Assembly (NCBI RefSeq): GCF_001640805.2
Contig: NC_066844.1
Span: 6,856,843-6,920,842, forward strand
Origin: Lates calcarifer
Lineage: Eukaryota > Chordata > Actinopteri > Centropomidae
Length of the DNA stretch: 64,000 nucleotides
Direction of reading: 5' to 3'
Notes under the pieces: model-generated
What the model was told of the DNA's origin: nothing
Seen by the model: the letters and a program-made list of their open reading frames with translations, nothing else
The model's database searches: none
Translations under genes and position numbers: made by a program
Shown here: positions 48,790 to 60,977 of the stretch, in pieces
Layout of the letters: every line of letters starts with the position of its first letter
Position numbering within the stretch: the first letter of the stretch is position 1

Positions 48790-48975
48790 GACCATGACAA
48801 GTGTGTTCTCACACCTGCACTTTTTAGTCTGGTTAAATTGGTGCGTTTTCCTCCTTTGGTGCACTTCATCTGGGCAACGTAATCGCCCCTCACCAAGACC
48901 CTCGACAGGAGGTGGTCTCAGTCCGGTGGGAACGTGATCCGACCTTGATCCAACCCAACTACCAGGTGCACACCA
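48790..48975 (+). repeat. Probable fragment of a teleost MITE (GTGTTCTCACACC type)
   Basis: Contains GTGTGTTCTCACACCTGCAC, TTTAGTCTGGTTAAATTGGT, GACAGGAGGTGGTCTCAGTC and CGGTGGGAACGTGATCCGAC. This combination recalls an abundant fish MITE with 'agtctggttgagttggtgcg' and 'gaggtggtctcggtccggt' phrases. Terminal repeats were not located and the superfamily is not clear from the fragment. Confidence 0.5.
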
Positions 48976-51295
48976 CATGTCTCACCTGAAGGGCTCCTAT
49001 ATCCAGGTGTGCTTCGCATCCTGGGATGCGGCAGAGCATGCAAACTGTAGCACTTGTGAAGAAGTAGTAGTAGCACTTTCCATGGCTTCACAGAGAGAGA
49101 GAGAGATTTATAAAGCTGCATGGGGAACATTGTTCTGTTTTATAAATAATGATTATGGAACTGGGTATATCATGTGTGAGCCTCATTTTCATGCTCACCA
49201 GCATTTATAGTGCTGGTACCACAAATTCATCACACGTACAGTATGTGGAAACCATCATCCCAGCGATGTCTCAGTCATCATCATTAAGGTTGATCAATAA
49301 TGAATTTATAGAGCTCATATTGAAACAAATTTTACCGTGCAGTGCAGGGTGAAATGAAAAGATCAAAGAAATTATGGCTCAAATGCAAATAAAAAGGATA
49401 ACATTCAGTGAAATTGGCAAACAACCTAAACATACATTGTTTTACTCTGAGTTCACTGTTTCTCATGTTACATTTTATTCCTCGTTGTTTTACCTGCACC
49501 TTTTCTCTTGAAAACTGTGTTCGCCTGGTCTGAAGTCTGTGCTGAGGTGAACTTCACTTGCTTCTTTTATAAATACCAGTATATATGTCGGAACAAAAGG
49601 TTAGAGGAAAGTAAAAAATAACTTTTTATAGAAGAAATTGTTATTTTGCAACTCCTCAATTTCTTCTTTCCTGCACTTGTGTGGTTCAGGTTAAATTAGA
49701 TTGTTAGTGTGAGCAACAGCCTGTCATGGAAACATATAATGTCATACAGTGTTAACAGTGTTTGGGACTCTGATTGAAAATAACATATGCAGATGCCTCA
49801 ACCAACATTTAGCTGTAATACAAGTGACAATACTTAGAGCATATTGTTTTATGAATCTTGTATACAACCCTCATGCAAAAAAAAAAAAGGTTGTAGAAAA
49901 GCTCTTCAACAAACATTTATGTTTTTAAAAAGTAGCTCGCCAGCTTCTCTGCTTTCATGTAATGGATGAACTGATGAAATACAACCCAAGTTCTATCTTT
50001 GGACACACACACTATCTTGTGCTATCACTGCACACTATCTTTATTATTGCTTTTCCGACTTGTGTTATTTTCCTGCTGCATGAGTAAGTGTTGATTCATG
50101 GTGACTCATTGGTCTGAAAAAGATAAGTTCTGACAACAAGGCCACAAGACAGACACTTTACAACAACAACTCTAAGAATATATGACAAATACATCTCTGA
50201 GGTTTCACGAAGTTGAAAGATTATTTTTAAATCAGGAGTAATTTCCGATTACACTTCTTGTGATCCTTCATAATAAGTGTTTCCTTTCTTCTCCATTCTG
50301 TTTTTCTTACATTGAAAAGACAAATTACTGGAGGCAGGTGTTGGCCTCCTCTGTAGGATGTCTGTGTGGCATATGTTGTGTATCCCTGTATAATTATATT
50401 TTGCCTTAGTTTTGATCTCCTCTAACCAAATACAAGTGACTGATTGTCCATGCAAATCAGACATAACAACAGTTCTGTATCTTTAAGAATTGACAAACCT
50501 CCTTCCAGAATCCAAATCCAGACTTCTACCATCTGTCAATTTTCTTCACACGCCAGACACTCTTGTGTTTTTCTGTGTGCATGTGGGTGGGTGGCTTTGA
50601 ACACATATGTGCATGTGTGTCTTACAGACTGTTTGTTTACATATTTAAATGTGTATGTCTGTTCAGTTACATGAAAATTCCTCCTGTCGATTGAACACAT
50701 TTAAGGCATGAAAACAAACATTTTGCCTGTGTATTCCCTCATGGCTCAATATACTGTTAATAGTAATCAACATTTTCAATTTCTTTGAAAAAGTGACAAA
50801 GCATGTGCATATATGCTTATAGTAAACCACTGAATAGGACAACAGAAACAAGTGCTAACTAATAGCAATTAAATATATTGTTGCTTATATATAATCCATG
50901 CAGGCTAATCTGCAACCATTACAGAACTGATGTTCAGTTTGTCCACAGTGCCTCAGCTGTCTCATACAAGTGACAAGCTAACAACTTAGATTTGTTTAGT
51001 ATCTTTAAGTGAAACAAACTGGTAATTCAGTGGGATTATGACATTATTAACCTTGATATCGTAAGGAAGTTGCTTTGCTAAAAAGCGGCAACCAATCTCA
51101 TATTTATCCACAATTTTTTCCATTTGCGGTGTCAAAATCCAAAATACTTCCACCCATAAGGGTGTGGTCACACTAGGCCTGGTTACCTTGAAGCGTGCCC
51201 ACCAATGATGCCTCTTTCCCACTCCCCCATTGGCCTGCACTCATATTGTACCAGGTTTGGGTGCAGTTAGCCTTCATGCATTTTCTTTCTTTTTC

Positions 51296-51317
51296 TTTTT
51301 TTTTTTTTTTTTTTTTT
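51296..51317. repeat. Poly-T tract
   Basis: About 22 T residues at the end of a T/C-rich stretch, directly before a MITE fragment. Confidence 0.85.
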
Positions 51318-51320
51318 GCC

Positions 51321-51425
51321 ATTTTCTGACATTATTAGATCAAGCAACTAATCGAGTAATCAAGACAATAGTCGACAGATTTATCAGTCTTGAAAATAAT
51401 TGTGTAATTGTAAGTTGTAGCCCTA
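51321..51425 (+). repeat. Right-end fragment of the TTAATCGATTA-type MITE family
   Basis: Contains ATTTTCTGACATTATTAGAT, CAAGCAACTAATCGAGTAAT, AATAGTCGACAGATTTATCA and TGTAAGTTGTAGCCCTATA. It is one of the better conserved right ends in the window, and abuts a poly-T tract. Confidence 0.7.
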
Positions 51426-51918
51426 TACTGTCGTACGAGACATTTCTGTTGTGCTTATGCACTGTGAGTTATAATTTTGGACATATCATTACAGATTGAA
51501 TATATGATTTTTAACAATGGTGGGATGGTAGTTGATATTTTGAGTAAAAAGGTACAGCCCTACATAGCACGTATCTCAGTCAGTTCTATTAAAGGCAAAA
51601 TCCTTCTGCTACATTTCCTCTAACAACTATGGCTAGTTTACTTCCAGTCTAAATTGTTCCTTTGCATGCTTCTTTTGCATAACTCTTGAAAAACACCTGA
51701 AAAACTAATGTCGCACAAATTCACAGTATCAAATAAAATGCAACCCTTGAGCAGAAATGTTTCTGCAGATCTGAATCAGAGCAGATTTCTCAATGTGATA
51801 CCAGAGCAACAGGATCCCCTAAAAAATGTAGTTTGGGAAGTTACTTAAAATCCTGAAAGCATGCATCAAAAAACCCTGGACCAGTTACAATCCAGCCGAT
51901 CAGCTAGTGGTATGATAG

Positions 51919-51936
51919 ACACACACACACACACAA
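51919..51936. repeat. Short (AC)n microsatellite
   Basis: About nine AC dinucleotides in GATAG...AACTAC context. Confidence 0.85.
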
Positions 51937-52094
51937 CTACACTGCATTTTTACCTAGGGGAAAACATTATCATTAAAGAACTAACAAACAGAAAAATGTA
52001 AACAAAAGCCTTCAGTCGGTTTTCTTGTGTGAAATTCTGCTTTTAAATTTCATTCTTGGTCCTCTGTGGACTCTGTATTTTCAGCTCACGCTCG

Positions 52095-52255
52095 TCGTGA
52101 GCTTCCTTCTGATGCTCCAGTTTCCTCCCACTGTCCAAACACATGTAGGTCAGGTCAGTTTGAAGACTGTAAATTGCCTATAGGTGTGAGTGTGTGTCTG
52201 TTTTATGTGTTGGAACAGTCTTATGCCTGATGCCCACTCCATCCCTTATATGGCA
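52095..52255 (+). repeat. SINE/LINE fragment with the TTTCCTCCCACTGTCCAAA core
   Basis: Contains GATGCTCCAGTTTCCTCCCA, CTGTCCAAACACATGTAGGT, CAGGTCAGTTTGAAGACTGT, AAATTGCCTATAGGTGTGAG and TGTGTGTCTGTTTTATGTGT. This run matches a very abundant vertebrate/fish retroposon segment ('cctcccacagtccaaagacatgcaggtt... aaattgcccgtaggtgtgaatgtg'). Both ends are missing. The exact family name is not certain to me. Confidence 0.7.
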
Positions 52256-52489
52256 CCTAATAGAAAGAAACATGGAAGCATGATTGTAGAAATAAATACA
52301 TGCGCTAAATGTCAGGTTATTCGTTCAGCCTGTCAAGAGTAATTTTGTATTTGACAGTTGCAAAGATCAAGTAAAGGACTCGAAGAAGAAATAGATGTAT
52401 TAATTTCTTCATTGACTGAAGCTTCAATAGACAAATCACTTCAGCCTTAGGTTACATGTTACGATTTGCCACGGGTTGTCAGAAATTCT

Positions 52490-53320
52490 CACCCAGCACT
52501 TTGGTAGGAACACCATACTGATACTGGGTATTTTTCCCTTTGCTCTAAAAACAGTATCAGTTCTTCGAGGCATGGACTCCACAATATGGTGAAAACTTTC
52601 CTTTGAGATTCTACTTCATGTTGACATGAACGCGTCACCTAATTTCTGTAGATTCATCAGTTGCACATTCGTGCTGCCAATTTCTGTTCTACCACATCCC
52701 AACTGTGTTGTATTGGATTCAGGTCTGGAGACTGGGGAGGTCCATGGAATACACTGAACTCACTGACATGTTCATGAAATCAGTTTGAGACCTCTTTGTG
52801 ACACAGTGCATTACAATGCTGGAAGCGGCCATTAAGATGATTGTGGCTACAAAGAGCACATGGTCGGCAACAAAACTTAACAATGATTGATTGGTATTAA
52901 GGACCCTAAAATGTGCCAAGAAAACATTCTCCACACTACTACACTACCACCACCACCAGCCTGGACTGTTGACAGGCAGGGTAGATTGAGTCCATGGATT
53001 CATGTTGTTGAAGCCAAATTCTGACCCTACCATCTGCGTGCCTCGACAGAAATTGAGATTCATCAGACCAGGCTACATTTTTCCAGTCATCAGCTGTCCA
53101 CTTTTGTTGTGTCCACTGCAGCCTCAGATTGATACCTGACGTGGTCTTCTTCCCATCGACGTCAAAGTTGGATGTGTTTGTGTACTCTGAGATGCTTTGC
53201 TGCACAATGTTGTTGTAAAGACTGGTTGTCTGAGTTCTGCCACATGATTGGCTGATTGGATAATTGCATGAATAATCAGGTGTACAGGTGTTCCTGATAA
53301 TAAAGTACATAGTGTACATT
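52490..53320 (-). mobile_element. Internally deleted Tc1-like DNA transposon
   Basis: The ends carry the teleost Tc1-type inverted repeats. The left end is ACTTTGGTAGGAACACC (from about 52499). The right end, on the other strand, is ACTTTATTATCAGGAACACC. The body on the minus strand encodes a dead transposase. The N-terminal paired-like DNA-binding half is missing: sequence jumps from the GACTGGTTGTCTGAGTT region (about 53220-53236) straight to CCACATGATTGGCTGATTGG near the right end. Terminal TA duplications are not clear. Confidence 0.85.
52650..53232 (-). pseudogene. Dead Tc1-type transposase (DD34E) fragment
   Basis: The minus strand gives LRLQWTQQKWTADDWKNVAW and SDESQF, then HADGRVRIW and HESMD. 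This is the segment around the first catalytic Asp of Tc1 transposases, and that Asp is kept. Further on, after frameshifts, the second catalytic position (QDN-CH motif) reads QHCNALCH, so the Asp is gone. The third, in SPDLNPIQHSW, has Gln in place of Glu. Stops and frame changes occur between these blocks. The residue losses and the missing N-terminal half show that it cannot be active. Confidence 0.85.
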
Positions 53321-53367
53321 TAGGGCATTTAGTGGAAACATACAGTGAGATATGATTGTGTAGTAAT

Positions 53368-53908
53368 CAGGGCTGCAACTAACAATTACCTTCATCATTG
53401 ATTAATCTTCTGATTATTTTCTAAATTAACTGTTTTGTTTGTAAAATGTCTGAAATAGGAGGAAATGTCTGATGCAGTGTTCTACAGCACATGGTCTTCA
53501 AGCGTCTTGTTTTGTTTGACCAACTGTCTGAATGTCTGAAACAACAAAAAAATTCGGTTTGGTTAAGCAGACATAGCTAATGGATGGAATGATGGATGAT
53601 TATAATTTTGTGATACTGGTTTTAATAGGGTAGAAAATTGAAATAAAATTTTGATGATCAATTAGACATCTAAGTTAGTAAGTCACATTTTTTTAAAGGG
53701 AAAATGCCAAAAAATCATTGGTTCCAGATCCTCCATTGTCACTATTTTCTGCTTTCCTTTGTCTTTGGAGATTTAATAAAACAAGCAATTTCACCTTTTG
53801 AAGGACATATTTCTGACACTTTGTAGACCACATGATTAATAAATTAATTTAAAAAATACAGTGACAATGATTGTTTGAGGATGAAAATAATTTGTAGTTG
53901 TAGCCTTG
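53368..53908 (+). repeat. Near full-length copy of the TTAATCGATTA-type MITE family
   Basis: It starts CAGGGCTGCAACTAACAATT and contains TTCATCATTGATTAATCTTC, ATTGGTTCCAGATCCTCCAT and TTTCTGCTTTCCTTTGTC. It ends ATAATTTGTAGTTGTAGCCTTG, so the terminal segments form a degenerate inverted repeat (CAGGGCTGCAACTA / CAAGGCTACAACTA). It is the clearest copy in the window for defining the ends. I did not find a convincing flanking duplication. Confidence 0.7.
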
Positions 53909-53921
53909 TTCAGCTCTTAAT

Positions 53922-53940
53922 TTTTTTTTGGGGGGGGGGA
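53922..53940. repeat. T-run followed by G-run
   Basis: About nine T residues pass directly into nine G residues; simple sequence only. Confidence 0.7.
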
Positions 53941-54369
53941 ATACGGCCACAACCTCAAATAAACGTTGCCTCTGGGAAATGAAGTAAGATTAGACAAAGT
54001 AGATTGTAGATAGATCAGATTGTGGGGAAAGTGTTCTCACCAAAGACAAAAATGACAGCACTCCATCACGAAATGCTCTGAACATTATTCATTATTGATG
54101 TCTAACAATGTAGCAGTGTGAAAAGGGATGTTGTAACATTTAATAGTGCAGTAAATGCATTGCACTACAAAACCATGAATTTGTTTGCTGTCACTTGAAA
54201 CTGGTTTAACATGGTACTACACAGACCGTCTAACCTTTTTGGCTGCTTTCATTGTGATTTGCAGCACACTAAACCTTTGTAACACTTCAGGGAGGAAGAA
54301 TTTCGATCTGAAACCATTATATTTCAAGCACAAATGCTTAACATTCAAGTCGTTCCAACTTCTCATAAA

Positions 54370-54541
54370 TGATCATTTGCCCTTATATAATGGTATACTG
54401 AATACCTTTAGGTGGTGGACTGTTGGCTGCTGTGAAATTGTGATAAACATTTTTCACTATTTTCTGACTTATGGACAGAACAATTATTTCATTGATTCAG
54501 AGAGCTATGGTAATGAAAGTAATCATGAGTTGCAGCTATAG
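54370..54541 (+). repeat. Partial copy of the TTAATCGATTA-type MITE family
   Basis: Contains GGTATACTGAATACCTTTAG, GTGGTGGACTGTTGGCTG, GAAATTGTGATAAACATTTT, TCACTATTTTCTGACTTATG, AATGAAAGTAATCATGAGTT and GCAGCTAT. This is the right-hand half of the family in the usual order. Confidence 0.6.
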
Positions 54542-57159
54542 AAAAATGCTATTTCACCCATGTATTGAGTCTTTAATAACCAATCAGGCCCAGAGGAGTA
54601 AAGTGAAGGAAAGGACAGACGTGTTCAGACCACACTACATTGGACTATTTTTCAGCTGAAAAATGGCAGTGGACTGAATGCAAATGGCACCATTCAGAGT
54701 CTGTTGATGCCCTGCCTGTAGCTATGGTGATCTTTGGCATGTGCTAATCTGGCTGTGAAAAAATGGAGGAGTATTGATTTGATATTGAGCTACACAAGCT
54801 TGATTAAATATTTTTGTGGCTGGATTTACAGATCAGTGAACTATATGATTGTGTCATATTGCCTGTCTTAATATTATTACTGGAAAAAACAAAAAAACAA
54901 TTGCAGTGAGTTTGATCATACCTTATCATGGCAAAGACATGATGTGAAATGCATTGGATGTGGACATATGCAGTGAGGCAGTGAGTTTATCATGAAAGGT
55001 CCATATCACACAGTGCCCTAATATATCTGTTGACAAGCAAAAGGTCGATGTGGTTTAAGATGATGTATTGATCTTTGATAGCCGGGGCTCGGCTATGCTC
55101 TTTTCTCCTTATCATTCCCACAACTGCTATACAGGTGATTACAGCTGCTTACTGATCAGTGCTGTAATAGACTGGTGTCAGATGGGGAAAAGGCCAGGCT
55201 GTGCCCACAGAACATAATCAGCTGTCTACGGGAAGTCTGAGCACTTCTTATCAAGCAGCTTGGCTGAGCAGCAGAGATCGATTGTCAAGATGCTGTAATG
55301 TCAGGTTGACCACGGTGGAGAGAGAAGTTAAATCCTGTTATGTCACTTTTTTCCCCTTCACAGTGACATCTGGTTGAAAAAAAATATATATATCTGACAT
55401 ATCATAACCTCTCTAAACATAAAAAGTCTCACTGTTACTCCTAAGGCTGCTAGAGTATGGTTGAGTGAGTAATTATTGAGGCCAGCTTGTTTTTAAGACA
55501 CTTTGGACAACTGGCAATTTGGTTTGACCTATAGTGATTGTCAGATTGACACTGAAGTCAACAAATGCCAAACAGCGTGGAGAAACCGCAAACAAACTCT
55601 GCTTGTGTGTGATCCCTTTGCACACGTGCACCGGTGTGCATGTACATGCACACATTAGCGATGTTGGGCGTGCAGGTGCTTGTGTTTGTGCCTAAGCGCT
55701 TCCAACCTGTGAGTGTGTAGTCTGGGCATCTATTTGTGAAAAGGCCACTGGACCTGTCGGGAATTGCAGAAGAGCGTTTGTCAACCCCCTGCCATCTAAT
55801 TCTGTATGTAGTTTTCGTAGAGTGAATACAGTCTGCAGTGAGGCATGAGAGAGACCATTACACACACGTCTAGCACGCTCTAGATGATGAAGAGATCTGG
55901 GAACGCATCCTCCCATGGAGACAGCCTCTGGCCGAGACGCTGCTGCATACAGTGGATACAGGCCACAGCCAAGCCTTGCCAGGCTTTTCTGACAGAACAT
56001 ACACATGGTGGAAGCTTCCCTTAGACAGCCTTGTGTCACACTCAAGTGTTAATAACAGAATGAATGGAATACATTGTCACTGCTGCTGGAGAGAAATGGA
56101 ATACAGTGGCTGTCTTTGTAAGGATTGTAAAGATACACCAGAAAAGATATATACAAGTGGGGCTACAAAAGAGAAGAGCTTTGAAAAAAATACTGAGAGA
56201 TGGAATCTCTTGTGCCCATTTACTTATTCTTAAAAATACTCTTCATAAAGTTAGATTTGACCTTACATGAGTGAGTTGTATGTAGTTTGCTAATGTGATC
56301 TTCCATTATTTAGTTACTTTTTGCATCTATTTTTGAGAAGCAAACATATCTACCTTTGAATTAGAAATATGATGAATATATTTATAATGAGAGTGTTGAG
56401 GAGAAGAAGAGAATACCTATTATTATAACAGTCTCCTGGGTTTCACTTACTTTTCTGGTAGTGTTAAATGCCAGGCTCATGTTCTGTGTGAGCGACCAGC
56501 ATCAGTGAAGCAATTAGGGGAATTCTGACTGCTAGGGAATGTTAAGTAGTCACATAGCGTGTCTCTCTGATCAATTCTGACCAATATCTTGTCAGCTGCT
56601 TCAGTAGAGGCAACATCTGTCCTGTGGGCTGTGGCTGAGAGTGCTAAGGGTGGGAATCTCTAAGTTTCTCACGATTTAATTTTGGTTCAGGCTGCTTTGA
56701 TATGATCAAAGGACAATTCTTATTCTTCTTGGATCTTGATGCATACCAGTTTTTGACATCAGTTCTTTTTTCTTGCAGTATGATGACAATTGGAATAATA
56801 ATTACATATATCCATTGTGAGAAAAGTCAGATGAATATACATACATTGTAATCTTTTGAATGCATATTTCCATTTGCTTTCAATGACAAACCTATATGTC
56901 TCTGTGTATACATTATACACAAAAAACTGGTAGCAGAACTTACACTAAACTGCAGAACATGAGGAAGCAGCAGTTGATGTTTTGTGATCTCACTAAACTG
57001 TTTCTTTATCTGTAAATTGTAAAGACTCAACTAACTTTATGAGAGGCAGACAAACTTGAAAAGAATGTGTCACTGAGGAAAAGATTATACATGAATTTTT
57101 CCAATGGTAAAACCTGTGCAGTTTGCTGGATGCACATCTAAAATCAACATTTTAGAAGG

Positions 57160-57445
57160 CATGATCTCCCGCTAACTGAGTGATAGTCAGTGGCTTAAAT
57201 TCGTGGAATTAGGCCCAGCAAGTAGAGTCTTGCCATACTGTAGATTAATTAAAAAGACTTCAGAGACCGGGGATCATGGGGAATATACACTGTGGGCCAT
57301 GTTTCTGTTCAGTGAGTGGGACACAGTCAGAGCTCCAGTCAAGTGACTGATAGAAATGACATGAAACGCTTACCTGCTGGACTTAGAGCCCAACAGAATT
57401 GATTACCATTCGTAGCTGCAGAAGGCGCTGTTGCTCAGCAAAGTT
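57160..57445 (+). repeat. Unnamed dispersed repeat, copy 2
   Basis: The second copy of the repeat at 34030-34400, in the same orientation. Shared strings in order include GATCTCCCGCTAACTGAGTG, GAATTAGGCCCAGCAAG, GGGATCATGGGGAATATACA, GCCATGTTTCTGTTCAGTGA and GGCGCTGTTGCTCAGCAAAG. It lacks about 100 bases of the interior of copy 1. Confidence 0.75.
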
Positions 57446-60372
57446 ACACTTTGTTGCTTTAACAGTTGAGCAAAATACATGCTAGAACAAACATAGGTTT
57501 ATTAATCAGTTCTAAAGACTAAATCAACCTGAATCAACCAATTTCTACATGAAGAGGAGCCCACTGCATTTGCTCTCAGTAAATAAAGTACATTACAATC
57601 CCTTACGCTAAAACCTGTGTACATCTCAACTTCACTGTCACATTTTCTACAGTGATGTTATCATTTATTTATGCAACAGAAGTATGCCAACTGGCATTAG
57701 CAAATCAGACTGAGAAATCAGTCTTTTGTCTTGACAAATTTTGTGAACCTTGAATAAACAGGGCCAGTACAGCTGTCGTTGTTGAATAGAATCAACTTAT
57801 TCTTCAACAAGCTGGTTTCTCGTCATCATTTGCTGCTTTTCTCGTTGTCTCACCCACAGCAACTGTTGCAGCTCAACTGTCACTCCAAGAGACGCCATGT
57901 TGCACTACGTAATGTATACATGCACGGTTGGACGAGACGGAGTGACAGACCGACTACAGTCTAGTCTGCTGTTGACAGCTCAGTCTTGGGACGATAAAAC
58001 AGCTGTAGACTCACTCTAGACCATGCTTTAATTAAAGAAACTCACACATCAACTTACCAGAGTGTGAGAAAACAGGAGGAGTAGAAAACTGTGTGATTAG
58101 AGTCAACTGTGAGACACTAAGGCTTTTGTGCTCTGTGTCCCTGGGTAGGTTTGGTTTGGTGTTAATTTACCTTTTATATTTTTCATGCCCTTTTCATCCT
58201 TAGGGTGAATAAAGATCCATATTTAAGAGCACAACTCCCATTCATAACCTCGCTACTGAAGTATCTAGCCAGAAGGTGGTGAGTAGTCGGCTGCATTACT
58301 CAGTCAGAGCATGCTGAAACCTCTGAATTGGGTTAATGTGTTGATGCTGAATGTTCAAGATGAAAACACAGATGCATCTAAAAACAGATTTTTCTTCTCA
58401 GCTATGGGACCATGGCTGTCCAGTGGCTCATAGACCAGAGGGACACCCCCAAAAAATCTTCACCAAAAAGCACAGATTAATTAAGTCTGAACCAGTGATG
58501 AGATGTATTTAAGTCTCCTCTCTACGATAACCAAACAGCTCTTGCAGAGATGAAGCAGTACTAGTCCAGAAAAAAGGTTTCTGAAGCAGCTGTTATGGTA
58601 GCCATCAACTGTTTACATCTCTTAGAGACTTGTATTCTTACAGAGCACCCAGTTATTGTGTGGTTGATGTTTGGTGTCCATTTGCCCTAAAGGACAGAAC
58701 TGAAAAGCAAAGCACCCAAGCAAAGAGGTGCACTTCAGTGCTGTGGTGAAGAAATGGAAGAAAAGAGAATTTATCCCAAATGCATTTGCAATGTAGAGGA
58801 ACATAATAAAACAAGTCTAGGTTAAAACTACCCTGAGATGTGCCTTAATTCAGTTTACATATGAAACAAAATATATCTAATTTAATTGGTCATATTGGAC
58901 ATACTGTAGATTATAGTTTAACCATATATTGTATTAATAGACTGTAACTATGATTATCCATGTGGATTCTCAAAGAATCATAAAAAATTAGAAAACTAAC
59001 ATCCACATAGCTCTTCTATTAAGACTTATAGAATCATCTTCCAGAGTGAATTGGAAGCTACACATTTCAGCAGACACCCCCTAAAGTCTTATTTGATGAT
59101 TAAGATAAGCAGATTGTCAGCATGCAGTCAAGAACTGAGGTAACACAACGTGTTTTCAGATCTTACTGTTGGAACATTTTTGATTTGAAAAAAGATGGAC
59201 AAAAGATTTCAAAGACCACAAATAAACCATAGAACACAGAGAGCACCATTATCAAAAGGTGGAGGAAATATGTTGCCAGCAGGACCTCACCTAGATCAGC
59301 TTGTCCCTCCAAGATGGATGATAGTGCAGGAGGGGAGCTCATCAGGGAAGCTAAGAGGCCACAGCAATCTTAAAGCAAGGGCACCGTATAGTACATACGG
59401 TAGAGTCCAGCCACTCTGTGGGTTTAAAACCCCCTTTGAGTGTTCTGTTCTAGGCTTGCTGGTAAGATGGAAAATGGAGACACGTCCAGTCTTAATTGCA
59501 CAACAAAATGCTGTCAGTCTCAAGAAACCATGAGGAAGCATATCCTCTCCAGGAGATACTGTGTATGTCTTGCATACCAGCCAGTCATGGTGTAGGAGCT
59601 CTAATAAATTCCACAAATTCACCACAAAAGAAACATCACTTCACACCACTCAAATCCACAGAATACAGTGGCTGCCCCTGAGCAGGATGATGAGAGATTC
59701 ATGCTGTGGGCTTCTCTTCAGCAGGGACAAAAACTCTGTTCTGTCTGTAGGGGAAAAATGAATAGCTCCAAATACCAACATACACTAAGCTGTGAAAAAC
59801 AATCAGCTGCCCCCTGCACAAAAGTGAACATTGAAACAGGATTTCATTTCAGCATTACAACAATCTTAGTAATCAAACACAAACAATGGACTATATGAAT
59901 AGTATTGGGCATAATTGATGCATTCCATTGAAACCTTCCCTATACATATATTTAATGGATCCTCCCTCAATGTTTAAAAAAAACATGCCATTGCTCCTCA
60001 TTAGATTGATGATGATGATAATGCATAGCAGATGTCTTTGAATGAACCTAATGGACAGTAACAATTAGTTTACTAGTCATATTCAGTGCTACTCATTCTT
60101 TAGAAACAGTTGTATAATTCTTCCTGTGGGTCTGGAAGAGCTTTGTCAAGTTTGAGAAAATAACCTCTGATATTTGTCAGCTTGAGCTTGACAGATACAA
60201 ATTTTAAGTAAAAAGCCTCCATTACGAAACTGGATGTGTGGAGTTTGAGAGACATGGTAGATTATCAGTTTATCAGTTTATCTGTAGAGATGTATTATGG
60301 GAAGTTTTTGTAGCCTGTCTCATAGGGGACTAAAAGTCAGGATACTGTGGACTCTGCTGCTTCGATTTAGAC

Positions 60373-60977
60373 CAGAGGTTTTCAAACTGTCAGGAGGCAC
60401 AGACAAGTTGAAAGGGGGGAGTGGAGAGAGAGAGATGTGAGGTGAATGGGACAGGTTCATGCTGCTTTGACTGACTGATTATGGATTACATTGACAGATG
60501 GGAGTGGAAGCTTCACAGTTTTAACTAAAGTCATTATTCTGTGTTGATTATTTATAATTTAAGTAACTTGTTGTTTATTTAATCTGTTCTTTAAATTCCT
60601 ATTGTGTTTCTGCTACCATTGCCTTTGTGGGGCAAGACAAAAGTGCAATAAAAGCTCTCCAACAAATGTTACAAATCCCTCTAAAACCAAAGATAGACAG
60701 ACATTGACCCCAAATTTCTGAACTTCAGGCCAAAATATTAGCGTTTTTCAAGTGCACAATGATTTGGCGACAGCGGTGGGGATGATTGCAGCTCTGTTGC
60801 CGATGGCAGGGAAACTAGTCCTGGCCAGAGCAGTAGGAGCTCTCCTTACTGTTACAGCTGCATCCCTTGAAGAGCATAGGAGGACAGGCTTTGAACCGAT
60901 CGTTTTAATTTGGGTGCAGTTCTGTGAGTTTTGTCTGATGGGGGTGGCCCACATTGTCAGATTTTGAAAACCCCTTG
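60373..60977. mobile_element. Non-autonomous hAT element with 8-bp target duplication
   Basis: A 605-bp element. Its left end reads CAGAGGTTTTCAAACTGTCA. The right end, on the other strand, reads CAAGGGGTTTTCAAAATCTG. The perfect 8-bp duplication ATTTAGAC flanks it at 60365-60372 and 60978-60985. Target size and CA..GG termini fit hAT. No transposase motif is present in any frame; the 71-residue frame at 60752-60967 has no resemblance to one. The left interior is purine-rich (GGGGGGAGTGGAGAGAGAGA). Confidence 0.88.

Noticed and set aside
51160..51250. GTGTGGTCACACTAGG segment resembling the MITE at 48790
   Set aside because: Only the short 'tcacac' phrase is similar; too little to call a copy.
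55692..56045. 117-residue minus-strand frame (MSVTQGCLREAS...)
   Set aside because: Better base composition than most, but nothing recognisable. Left unannotated without conservation evidence.
59195..59625. Overlapping ~110-residue frames on both strands
   Set aside because: Open in both directions with no domain. Probably a low-stop patch of an unidentified repeat, but no repeat features were found.
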